The notes beneath the pieces are model-generated. The model saw only the letters and a list, made by a program, of their open reading frames with translations, searched no databases and was not told the DNA's origin. The position numbers and the translations under genes were made by a program. A stretch of DNA of 64,000 nucleotides from Xanthoparmelia taractica (Eukaryota > Ascomycota > Lecanoromycetes > Lecanorales > Parmeliaceae): contig MU853202.1 in the NCBI GenBank assembly GCA_033085395.1, forward strand, positions 23,696-87,695, read 5' to 3'. Positions 1 to 9,746 of this stretch are shown in pieces; within the stretch, counting starts at the first letter, position 1, and each line of letters opens with the position of its first letter.

Positions 1-1384
1 AAAATTATTATCTTATAAATAATAAAGTAATAACAAAGAGCTTATCTTCAATTTTTTTATTTTTTATTTTTTAATATAAAGAAATTTAGAAATATAATTC
101 TTTAGAGTATATTAAAGAACGATTATTATAAGAATTATAGTATTATCGAGTAGGGATAATTAAAGGTATTTACTTCTTTATTTAAATTTAAGAGATATTC
201 TCTCGCTATAAAAGAAGATTCGATATAATAATATAATTATTAATTAAGATAGAAAGCGCTTCTTATCTTAAAATAGTTAATTATAATTAATTAATCTAAG
301 CTCTAAAATATATTATATTCTATATATTCTCTAAATATTAACGCGTGAATTAAAGATCTATTAATAAGTCGTTAACGATTATCTTTAGAGCTTCGAGCGA
401 TAATCTTATATAACTCTTAAGATAAAATTAAACGATCTTTTAAATCTTCTTTATTAAAAATAAATAGAAATTATCTAAATAATCGAAAAGCTATATTCTT
501 ATTAAAAAGATCTCGAAGCTTCGAAAATAATAATTAATTAAGAATCTTAATATCTTTCTCTTCTCTATAATCGTAGATTTATTATTAATATCTTGTATAA
601 ATTGAGTATTCTTATAAAGTTTTTATCTTTAATCTCTTTATATTTTAATTATTATTTAATTAAGTGCGTTTATATAATACTTTAATTAAAGACTTAGCTC
701 TAAGAGACTTAGATCTTTAAGATCTTCGCTAGTTATAATTCTTATAAATAAAATAACTCTTATCGTCTTAAATAGGTTAATATACTCTTTTTTAATAATA
801 TACACGCGTGTTTTTAATCGTATTATATTATCTTATAGCCCGATTTAATAATTATCGTCGTTCGAGTTATCTTCTAAAGTATTAATTAATGATCTTTCTT
901 TATTTTAATCTATTAATAATATATTATTTAATATTATTAAAAACGATAATAAAGCTTTGAATTTCTTAATCTTAATTAATAGATGTCTTGGCGAGAGACT
1001 AAAATATACTATATACTTATAGCGCGGCTTCGTTAAAATAATATTCAATAACTCTTTTTCGCGTAACGCTTTTTAATATCGAATTATTTATGATTATTTA
1101 GTTATTATTTCACTATGCTTAGAATATATATATATATCTATATCGAAGCCTTACAAAAGACGCTATAACTTCGTTAAGTTAGAGACGATTTCACTCGATA
1201 AGTTCTTTTCTATCTTAATTTAATATATATTTAATATTATTATCATATAAGCATATTGAATAATTATTATATTATTCTTTTTACTATTTATCGAGAGCGA
1301 CTTAATTAATTACTTATTAATAGTCGATAAGTATATTATATTCTATAGATTCTTTAACGATCTAGATATTTAGTCGTATATTAT
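1..1384. other. RIP-degraded unclassified sequence
   Basis: No gene or recognisable transposon domain is visible in this stretch. It is AT-rich with abundant TpA and retained CpG, like the other RIP-ed elements here, so it is probably an old repeat copy into which A1 inserted. I could not match it to families A, B, D or F by eye. Confidence 0.5.
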
Positions 1385-1539
1385 TGTAACAGCAAAGGGG
1401 AGTATTCAGTTAGTGTGGTGTGTAAGTCTTGATTATTTTCTGTTGGAAAAATCTATCTAAGTCGGCCAGCCAAGCCAGCCAGTCAAGCACTTGCCTTAGC
1501 CGATTTCTTGATTGGCTTGACAAGTGCGTTTTCGTGATA
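1385..1539 (-). repeat. 3' LTR of A1
   Basis: 155-bp LTR. On the coding strand it starts TGTCACG-like (here TATCACG after mutation) and ends GCTGTTACA. It holds the family hallmark of repeated GCCAGCCAAGC / GGCAAGTGC blocks that can fold back on themselves. It is far less mutated than the adjacent internal sequence. Its closest relative in the window is the LTR at 28358-28512, with only transition differences. Short reading frames across it are not genes. Confidence 0.85.
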
Positions 1540-1560
1540 GCATTCACCGAAATAGAAGAA

Positions 1561-1578
1561 AAGCGAGCGACCTCGCTT
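1561..1578 (-). promoter_or_regulatory. Conserved stem-loop next to the 3' LTR (A1)
   Basis: An inverted repeat AGCGAG-CGAC-CTCGCT lies about 20 bp inside the 3' LTR. The same motif stands at the equivalent place in A2 (about 9542-9559), A4 (about 39991) and A3 (about 49839-49853), and a shortened form in family D (about 43366-43380). Survival in RIP-ed sequence and in two element families suggests a cis-acting role such as 3'-end formation or reverse transcription. The role is not known. Confidence 0.5.
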
Positions 1579-2024
1579 ATTATATATATATTAAAGTCAT
1601 ATATATTAAAGTATATAGAAAAATCTTACATTCGTTAATAATAGTATACTAAAATTAACGAGAAGTTAGTGATAGTAAGGTCTTTTCGATAGTAACAGTG
1701 AGGTCTTTTCGACGGCTAAATCATATAGTTAAAATATTAGTTAATAGTCAAACAATAACAATATTAATAGTCACAATGTAATCAATTCTTTATGTTACAA
1801 AACAACGATTATGTATTATTATTTTTCTTCAATAATTATATAAACGTTATCAAGTAGAGGGAAATATATATCGATCGACAATACTCGTTAAACGTTTAAA
1901 TGTAAGTGAGGTGAGTAGGTGTAATATAAGTGTCATAATAAAGTAGCGACATTATATCTTCTAAGACGATCTCTCCTTTTTGCGAGTAGGTTTAACTAAG
2001 AAGACGAAGAAGTAAGTCGAATTC

Positions 2025-2205
2025 TAGCTGCTTCCTCCTTATATTCCTTTATCAACTCAGAAGCATCATCAAGATCCTTAATATTATATCACTAATTATA
2101 TTTAGAATTATATTCTTTTCATCTTACTAGGTATTCTATAGTTAAATTACGTTTCTTCTTAATAATTCGTTTATTAAGAAGTCGTTGATTTCTAAATTAA
2201 TAATA
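2025..2205 (-). pseudogene. A1 chromodomain remnant
   Basis: Minus-strand remnant of the C-terminal chromodomain of the A1 Pol polyprotein, recognised by alignment by eye with the clearer copy in A2 (8988-9174). Chromodomains of this type bind methylated histone H3 and direct integration. The frame is broken by RIP stops. A2 is inserted about 120 bp upstream in coding terms, separating it from the integrase. Confidence 0.6.
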
Positions 2206-2322
2206 TTATTATTATTAATAAAAATAGGCGAGATATATTAAGATTAAGAACGTTAAAAAAATTATTTTATAGCGTAAAATAAGACTTTAATTATATTATT
2301 ATAAAGATAAAATAAACTCTTT

Positions 2323-2327
2323 ATTCT
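2323..2327. repeat. Target-site duplication of A2, left half (ATTCT)
   Basis: The five bases ATTCT directly precede the 5' LTR and recur at 9742-9746 after the 3' LTR. Five bases is the usual duplication length for Ty3/Gypsy and Ty1/Copia integrases. Confidence 0.9.
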
Positions 2328-2483
2328 TGTCACGAAAACGCACTTGCCAAGCCAATCAAGAAATCAGCTAAGGCAAGTGCTTGGCTGGCCGCTTGGCTGG
2401 CTGACTTAGAATTTTCCAACTTAGAATAATTAAGAATTACACACCCAACTGACTGACTGAATACACCCCCATTTGCTGTTACA
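2328..2483 (+). repeat. 5' LTR of A2
   Basis: 156-bp LTR beginning TGTCACG and ending GCTGTTACA. It is almost free of RIP: CpA and TpG are plentiful. The pair 2328-2483 / 9582-9741 differs mostly by transitions and small indels. The minus-strand reading frame through this region is not a gene. Confidence 0.9.
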
Positions 2484-2486
2484 GTA

Positions 2487-2499
2487 TGGTAGCAACGCC
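2487..2499 (+). other. Primer-binding site of A2
   Basis: TGGTAGCAACGCC lies three bases after the 5' LTR. A TGG start is expected where a tRNA 3'-CCA end primes minus-strand synthesis. Mutated forms stand at the same place in E1 (28342-28354), A3 (56943-56955) and family D (57655-57667). I cannot name the tRNA from memory. The site also fixes element orientation. Confidence 0.65.
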
Positions 2500-2581
2500 A
2501 AATAGCTGTCATTAGCTGTTCCAGGAGATTCTCCATCATTATTTCATTATTGCTACATCATTACTTAATCTGAAATAACCC

Positions 2582-2595
2582 TTCTCCGGGGAAAA
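2582..2595 (+). other. Leader palindrome of family A (degenerate in A2)
   Basis: TTCTCCGGGGAAAA corresponds to the perfect 14-bp palindrome TTCTCCGCGGAGAA in the leaders of E1 (28238-28251) and A3 (56838-56851), about 100 bases downstream of the 5' LTR. It could be a dimerisation or packaging signal of the genomic RNA; that is inference. Confidence 0.45.
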
Positions 2596-3725
2596 TTGTA
2601 TTCTATCTAGTAAGATCCGCATATAAAGTTATCGAAATTCTTACCCGAACGATCGAAATCTCAAACTTATCTCCCTCACACCTATTGTCGTCACTATTAT
2701 CGTTATAGCTCACTTATTATTATTATATCACTATATTGCTGCTATTTTAGACTAGCACTGTCGTTTTAAGTATATTATCGTCTCTTTTAAATTATTTATT
2801 TTATTATTCTTACTGTAGTTAAAAAGAAAAGAAAGAAAATATTATATTATTAATTGTATAATAAAGAGAACTTCAATTCTTATAATATTATCTCTTCCTT
2901 ACTAAGAAGATTATTATTCTAGCTTCTTTAACTCTAAATTCTATCTCTCGAGATATTATTATCTTAATCTTTTAAATAGACGAATTTCTACACTTCGAGC
3001 ACGCCTTTATTAGTCTCATCTTCGACGATATTAAATAATTTATTTTCGATATTATTAAGGTTAATTTTAGGCCTCTAAAGATTATAAAAGAAATAGCTTT
3101 ATTAGTTCGTAACGTACGTGTAAGAGCTTATTCTATATCTATTAAGATTTTATTAAATTAATCTACTAGCTAAACACTTAATTAATTAATTTTTAAAACT
3201 ACTCTAACTAAATTTGAGATTAATATTTAATTATTAAGAAGATTAAGAGAATTTCCTTCTATCGGCGATATATCTCGTTCTTCTTTCTTAAGAAGTTCTA
3301 TTATTAATAATTCTTCTATTAAAAATTCTCTCGTTATTAACTCTAATTCTAATAATTCAATTATTATGAATTTCGTTAATTCTAATTTAAATTTAAGCAT
3401 AAATTCTACTTCTAAAGATACTTCAAATAACTTTAATATAATCGAAAATAACGATATTAATTAATAGAATATCGGCTTTTTATAGTAATAATAAACTACT
3501 CTATAAGGTCTTCTGCGTAGTGTATCTAAATCGTCTAATAAGTGAGGATCGTTAGAATAGAATAGCATTAATACTATAGTAGGAAATGCATTAGTCAGTA
3601 GTTGAAATACTAATAATGTGGGATTTTTCAACCCGATATATAAGAATAAGTCGGTGATTTTCTATGCTTCTTTAATAAAGCATATATTAAAGATCTACTT
3701 TCGAAATATGCATTTGTTTTTAAAG

Positions 3726-4163
3726 TATACTCGTAACGTAGCTAGTACCAAGAATAATAAGCTTATTCGTATAAATCTCTAAATATACTTTAAGGGGCCT
3801 ATTTTAAAATAATAATTAAGTAAGCTTTTTAATAATAATAAGCGTCTTATAAAGCTTAAGAATAAACTAAATAAGTGAGAGAGAATACTAATCGAATGAT
3901 TTAAAGTATTTATTAATGTAATGATTAATTCGTTATTAAAAAAGAGATATATCTTAAAAGATATTATTAGCAAAAGAGAGTCTCGAGAATATATATAAAA
4001 GATTCTATATACTTCGAAGAATATTAACTTAATTAATAATAAAAATTAGCTTAATATAATTTATAATGACTTAAATACTAAGTTAAGATATAATCTAAAA
4101 AGGCTAAAGAATCGAATTATCTTATATAATTTTCTTAAAAAAATGGATAATCTCAAGTATAAT
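3726..4163 (+). pseudogene. A2 gag (capsid) remnant
   Basis: One frame runs through this segment with stops only at sites that RIP makes from Trp, Gln or Arg. It resembles the retrotransposon gag domain of fungal Ty3/Gypsy elements: a paired-Trp position now read as two stops, then a KLNKxER-like segment, a KRYxLKD segment, an SREYI segment and an IIYNDL segment. Gag would form the cytoplasmic virus-like particle. The minus-strand frame at 3779-3973 is antisense to it. The equivalents in A1, E1 and A3 lie at about 14050-14483, 26580-27003 and 55260-55690 on the minus strand. Confidence 0.7.
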
Positions 4164-4874
4164 TAATAAATCTATGCAAATAGATATAATTCGAGAATAT
4201 ATAAGTTTTCTTTTACTTCTTCTTCGGGGAATATCTTTGCGAGATCTTCATAGAATTATTCTTCTTAAAATCGAAGTAATAACAATAAAGATATTTTTAA
4301 TTAGTATCAACCTCGTTTATAATAGCAATTTTTATTTCGATCTTAGCAAAGTATAGAAACTAATAATTAATATTAGCGACCTTACTTTTAATAACTCTTT
4401 TGTCAAAATAATAATTAATATAGATAATCGACTTAGTTATTTCCCCGTTAATTTAATAATCAAAATGCTTATTTTAATTCGCAGCAAAACGCTTAAATAT
4501 CTTATTAGTCTTTATAAATCGTCGCTTTAAACGTATTCAATTCGATCTCGAATCGATCTTTATTTGATAAGTAGTAATAGTAGTTTCCTTTAAGATTAAT
4601 CTAAGACTTTTAATAAAGCAATTAAAGATCTTAATTTAATACTATAAATCGTTTGAAAGTAGCTATTTATTAGATATCTACTATTAACGAAAATGCTAAG
4701 TATAATAAAGCTTAAAGTTCGAATTATGAAAAAGAAAATATTAATATTAAATAATTTTATTTTATAGACGAAGATTAGTATAAGAATAAGATATATTATA
4801 CTAATTTTGAGCATGATTCTAAGCTTTCTATATAGTCACATAATAATTAGTTTATTAACTTTATAAAGATCGAA

Positions 4875-4982
4875 ATCTACTATCGAAATTATTAGGAGTC
4901 TTTCTTATCTAAGATCAAATTGCATAAGTATTTATGTATCTATTCTAAGAAGCACGTTTACGCCAACGAATTAGTGCTTATA
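4875..4982 (+). pseudogene. A2 C2H2-like zinc finger region
   Basis: Reads YYRNYxESFL..KLHKYL in frame with gag, where both Tyr of YRNY align with Cys codons (E1 still has YCRNY at about 25800 on the minus strand). The layout Cys-x2-Cys, Phe, then His-x-His followed some residues later by another His resembles a C2H2 finger rather than the CCHC knuckle usual for Gag. It probably served nucleic-acid binding at the Gag C-terminus. The exact ligand set is uncertain. Confidence 0.45.
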
Positions 4983-5102
4983 AAGTCTTCTAACTTTAAT
5001 TAGTAACTCGTAAAGTCTTTTAACGTTAATAAATAACTCGTAAAGTCTTCTAATTCTAATAGATAACTTGTAAAGTCTTTTAACTCTAATAAATAATAAA
5101 AA
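4983..5102 (+). repeat. Four in-frame 30-bp repeats (decapeptide) in A2
   Basis: Units start at 4983, 5013, 5043 and 5073, each about ten codons reading KSxNxNxxLV with RIP stops. They follow the zinc finger in the same frame and precede the protease region. Other copies have fewer units: about one in A1 (near 13205-13235), two to three in E1 (25630-25725) and about two in A3 (54335-54390). Confidence 0.75.
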
Positions 5103-5404
5103 ATTATTAAATTCGCCGCTTTTAATTAGAATTTAAGAAATAATTTTATTTTTAAAATTACACTTATATTATAATTAAGATTAAACTCGATCTTATTAAT
5201 TAAGAGAATAAAGTTTATAATAATATCGAATATAATATAGATTTAATAGATAGAATATAATATTCTTAGTAATATTCGAATACAGCTATCTTTAAGATAA
5301 TAACATCCTTGCGAGTGCGTGGGGTCGGTGCTTTTAAATACGAGATATCGAAGTATATTACGTGAGATATCTATCGTTTTAGAATTGATAATCAAGATTA
5401 GAGA

Positions 5405-5695
5405 GTGCTTATATATCTACGCAGGGAATTATATATTATCGATAACTTATATATTAAAATACTTATTAAAAATAATATTATTAAGTTTAAAAAAATTATT
5501 TTTAATGTAATTAATAAAAAAGTAAGAATTAATAATTATAGTATTATAGTTAATATTACTGCTCGGCCTCGAGACGAATTTATACGAAGAAAGATCTATG
5601 TTAAATTATTTATTTTCGTGTCTTCGCAAAGCGAGATAATTCTATTAATTAAGAAAATTAATCTATCTAACGATCGTAATTTCTTATTTAAGTAA
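5405..5695 (+). pseudogene. A2 pol: protease-RT linker remnant
   Basis: A 96-codon open stretch ending SEIILLIKKINLSNDRNFLF, the typical segment between aspartic protease and RT of fungal Ty3/Gypsy Pol (a serine/proline loop then a DRDFLF-like motif). A frame at 5319-5510 covers the protein just upstream; a 2-bp TA difference from A1 (12582-12962, one continuous frame) separates the two. The open frames persist by chance, not by selection: frames before and after carry many stops. Confidence 0.65.
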
Positions 5696-6283
5696 GTAGT
5701 GTAGACGAATTTAATAATATTCGCTTATTTAATTAATTATATAATAATTAAAATTCTAATTCGAAAGAAGTCTAATATATCTATTCAAATCTCAAGAAAA
5801 TTAAGGCTTAGAAATATTCCGTAAATAAATTATAAGGATTATTTTTAAATTAATATCGAGTCTAAATTCGCTTTAATAAAAATAATTATAAATTTAAATA
5901 TAAATTTAAGCTTAAATTAAGTAACCCTTTTACTAGCTAAAGAAATTAAGCTATTAAATAAAGTTATGATTTTCGAGAATATATAGACTAAGATTATATT
6001 AATCGATCTAATTAATGAATTTTTATAGATTTAATAAAATATCGACTTTATTAAAATATTAGAAGAGAAATAAATAAAGCTTTCGCTAAGAGATAATTAG
6101 TAAATCAAGATTAGCGAAAAAATTAAAATCTATTTTTTAAGTATACGAGATCGAAAAGTAATTAATAAAGTCTTTCATAAGCTATATAAATAGGAAAGAC
6201 TTAAATAAATTAAAGATTCTATATTTTTCTTCTATTCGATATTTATTATATAAAAAATACTATCTAATAGTATTATTAAGAAA

Positions 6284-6697
6284 AGATCGATAATTAATAT
6301 TCGAGGTTTAAATAATTTACTAGTTCGAGATATATATTTAATATCTCTTTAATAGAATATAATTAAGATACTAGCTAACTATAATTTTATTTTAGTAATC
6401 GATACTACTTCGTTTTTCTATTAATAGCGAGTATATTTAAATTATCGCTAAATATAGACTATTATAAATTATAGAGATTAAGAAACTTTCAATGTTTTAA
6501 TTATAGATTATATAAATTCGATTATTTATATTTAACGCCAAATCGATAAAATCTTGCGATATATTCTTAACGCAAAAGCCTACGTTAATAATATAATTAC
6601 GAATACTACAATATTTTAGTAGCACTTATAAGATCTTCGTTAACTATTCGAGCTTTTTATTAAATTTAATATTACTATTTCTCTTATAAAAGTCTTT
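6284..6697 (+). pseudogene. A2 reverse transcriptase domain
   Basis: A continuous frame with RIP stops shows, in order, IRGLNNLLVRD, VIDTTSFFY followed by two stops at former QW-type codons, ETFNV, NSxxYI, RQIDKILR and AYVNNI. This is the RT core of Ty3/Gypsy elements. The active-site box YVDD now reads YVNN at about 6581-6592, both catalytic Asp codons (GAY) having become AAY. The protein would have copied element RNA into cDNA in the virus-like particle; this copy is dead. Confidence 0.88.
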
Positions 6698-8008
6698 TTA
6701 AGATATTCAAACGTTAATTTATTAAATAAAAAAGTTAATTCTTTTAACTTAATTTCTTTAGAAGATAAGCTTAAAGTTATTTCGAATTTATAATATCTTA
6801 GCACTTTAAGAAAACTCGAATACTATTTAAAATTAATTAATTATTTTTATTAATATATTTATTTTTATATATAATTAATATAATCCTTATAAAATCTTAA
6901 AATATTATTTCTTAAGAAAGTATCGAATTTTAAACGTCGACGAAAATAATACTCTTCTAGAACGAAATTATCTATAGCTTTAGAGAAGCAATTAATATTC
7001 TTTCAATTTCTTTAAAAAGCACTATTTTAATTAACGATTCTAATATATTTCAATAATACTCGGACTTTATAAATTAATTTAAATATCTTAAAGAAATTTA
7101 ATTCTAAGGCGATAGTCTTTTATATTAAATCGAATATATATAATAATAAAAATAAATAACCTTCTCGTATATAAACGAAGTCAATTCTTTTTCTATTAAG
7201 GCTTCTAATTATAATAAGAAGAAGAAGTTATTAGTCTACGAAATTAAAAATTACTGGCCTTATTTAATATATAAAGAAAATAAGATATATAATCGAATCT
7301 TTAAAGTATTCTATAAGAATATAGATCGATCACTCTATTATCATTAATATTATAAAGTAAAATTCGATTATTTTAATCACATCGACAATACGGATAAATA
7401 TTCGTTTAATTCGAGCTAATTAATTCTTAAGGTAGTTTAATCTAATTATCTCTTACAAATCTAGCAAAGAGCATATTATATCTAATACTCTATTAAGGCT
7501 TATAAGTATAAATAAGAATAGTTCGCTACCTTATTATTATTCGAAGTTAAATACTCTTTATATTTTCACTACAAGTTTAATAGAAATAAGTACTTTATTT
7601 CATAAGAAATATATCTAAGATTATTAACGAGATAATTATTAAAAAAGAATTTCTATATAGCCGAATATTAATAATAGTCTAGCTAGCGAGAACGTAGCAT
7701 CTTTGCCCTTCGTGCGAGGAAAGCATCTCTTAACTACTAATGCTAACCTCTATTTTTCGCCTCGATCGAAAGAAGAATTATAACAAAAATAATAAAGTCT
7801 CACTTACGAAATATAGCGAGATCTCATCTTTTATATTAATAGAACTATTAATTAATAACGACTTTATATTCTCTCTTTGCTAATAAAAGATATTCTCTCT
7901 TTAATATATAAAGAAGAATATTCTAACTTTTAGAGATATTACGAGATCGTTATATTATTCTAATATATTCATAAAATCATAAGACACTTATAAAACTTTA
8001 TTCGATAT

Positions 8009-8560
8009 TGTCTAGAGTGTTTAATACTACAAATAAGAAGATACGCACCTTACAATAATTTGTAGCCAATCTTATCTCCGCTCGTGTCTTTTTATATTCT
8101 AATTATTAACTTTATTTTAATATTATCTCTATTAAATTATAAAATAAATTATTTTATATTTTATATTTATAAGTTTATAAAAGTTATTTAATTAATTTCT
8201 AGTAAATTAATCTAAAAAGTACCTAATTAGATAAAAGTACTTCTAAATCGACTTAACATTATTAATTAAAAAATTTTAAAGATTATTATTAATAATCGAG
8301 ATAGAAATTTTTTTTCGAAGCTTTGAAAATTATTATTTAAACTATTAAAGATTTCTCTACTTTATTTAATAGTTTATTACTCGTAAATTAATAATACGAG
8401 CGAACGTATTAATTAAACCACTAAGATAGCTCTAAGATACTTCGTATATATTCTTAATAAATCTTCTTTATAATCGAAAGTTCTATCACGAATATAGACT
8501 TTCTTAAATAACTTCACCTCTTCTAAGATTACGTTAAGCGAAGTAGTTTATAATTTTACT
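8009..8560 (+). pseudogene. A2 integrase (zinc finger end and catalytic core)
   Basis: Same frame as RT. The Cys-x2-Cys of the N-terminal HHCC finger is intact at 8009-8020, followed by RRYAPYNNL and IINFIL, where the first catalytic Asp is now Asn (8108-8110). Sixty-two codons on, NNRDRNF has the second Asp as Asn (8294-8296). The catalytic Glu (TSER, 8402-8404) is kept exactly 36 codons later, i.e. D-x35-E. The segment ALRYFV follows. Integrase would insert cDNA and make 5-bp duplications, as seen around the elements. Confidence 0.88.
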
Positions 8561-8987
8561 CTTAATAGATTTTTAAATTTACTTCGTTTATTAACTAAGA
8601 TCGATTATATCTCTATAAATTATAGTTAAAGATATTATCAATTTTATTTCAATATTCAATAAATTCCATTACGATAGAAAGTATTAATTAATATTTCTTA
8701 GGGTGAGAGAATAGATACTTCTTCGACTACATGAAGGCTATAAAATTTCCTTTATTCTTAATATTATTAATAAGCTAATATAATAATATATCGATTTTTT
8801 TTAGATAATGAATAAAATAAATAGACTTATCTATAGACTTGCTATTTCTATAGAATAAAGAGTTTATTCTATTTTTACGATAAAATAATTAGAGTCTTAT
8901 TCTACGTCAAAGAACGATTCTTTTTAACGCTCTCGGCCTTAACATATTTCGCCTATTTCTATTAATAATTATAATACTATTAATTTA

Positions 8988-9174
8988 GAAATCGAACGAC
9001 TTCTCAATAAACGAATTATTAAGAAAAAATGTGATTTAACTATAAAATATCTAGTAAGATAAAAGAAATATAATCCTAAGTATAATTAATAATATAACAT
9101 TAAGAATCTTGATAATGCTCTTAAGTTATTGAAGAAATATAAGGAGAAAGTAGCTAGAATTCGAGCTATTATAC
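8988..9174 (+). pseudogene. A2 chromodomain
   Basis: Reads EIERLLNKRIIKKK, then YLVR-stop-KKYNPKYN with two stops, then NIKNLDNALKLLKKY. This is the beta-strand and aromatic-cage pattern of the chromodomain at the C-terminus of chromovirus integrases (YLVRWKGY-type). It probably bound H3K9me-marked nucleosomes. It is in a different frame from the integrase, so at least one indel lies between about 8560 and 8988. Confidence 0.85.
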
Positions 9175-9581
9175 TTATATCTCCGGCTTTTTAGCCGAAC
9201 TTGTTTATAAAAAGAAGAGATCGTTCTAGAAAGCAATCTAAATAACGCTTACGCTGTATTTAAACGTTTAACGAGTATTATTAATCGAGATATATTCTCC
9301 TCTACTCGATAACGTTTATATAATTATTAAGAAAAAATATTTATTTATTAACTCTTATTCTAACTGATATTCTAATTATATAATTTAATCGTCGAAAGAA
9401 TCTTATTATTATTACCGAAAGATCTCGCTATTATTAATCTCTCGTTAATTCTAGTAGACTATTACTACCGGATTTATCTGCTTGATTAATAAGGTTTTCT
9501 GTATGCTTTAATATATATAACTTCAACATGTATATAACAGTAAGCGAGGTCGCTCGCTTTTTCTTCTATTTCGATGAATGC

Positions 9582-9741
9582 TGTTACGAAAACGCACTTG
9601 CCAAGCCAATCAAGAAATTAGCTAAGACAAGTGCTTGGCTGGCCGCTTAACTGGCTGACTTAAATAAAATTTTCCAACTTAGAATAATTAAGAATTACAC
9701 ACCCAATTAACTGACTAAATACACCCCCATTTACTGTTACA
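9582..9741 (+). repeat. 3' LTR of A2
   Basis: 160-bp LTR from TGTTACG to TACTGTTACA, followed by the ATTCT duplication. It carries more C-to-T / G-to-A changes than the 5' LTR. No purine tract precedes it: the coding strand upstream is TTTTTCTTC-like pyrimidine sequence. Confidence 0.9.
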
Positions 9742-9746
9742 ATTCT

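Larger units (their letters stand above)
2328..9741 (+). mobile_element. Family A chromovirus copy A2 (complete, Ty3/Gypsy)
   Basis: A complete 7,414-bp LTR retrotransposon inserted head-on into A1. LTRs of 156 and 160 bp, a PBS three bases after the 5' LTR, gag, C2H2-like finger, protease/RT linker, RT, integrase and chromodomain all run left to right. The target duplication ATTCT (2323-2327 and 9742-9746) is perfect. Removing the insert regenerates the sequence seen uninterrupted at about 21825-21845 and 50545-50565. The coding region is inactivated by RIP; LTRs and leader are nearly clean. It must be younger than A1. Confidence 0.93.

Noticed and set aside
1429..1638. Small plus-strand ORF
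   Set aside because: It lies over the A1 LTR and adjacent 3' sequence; a very similar frame at 28402-28596 lies over the sister LTR. Both arise from LTR sequence that escaped RIP.
1385..2483. Inverted LTR pair read as a 1.1-kb TIR transposon
   Set aside because: The right LTR belongs to A2, with its own duplication and partner LTR at 9582-9741; the left belongs to A1.
2330..2539. Small minus-strand ORF (and 28383-28589)
   Set aside because: They run through LTR sequence (2330-2539 also into the PBS), and no protein family fits.
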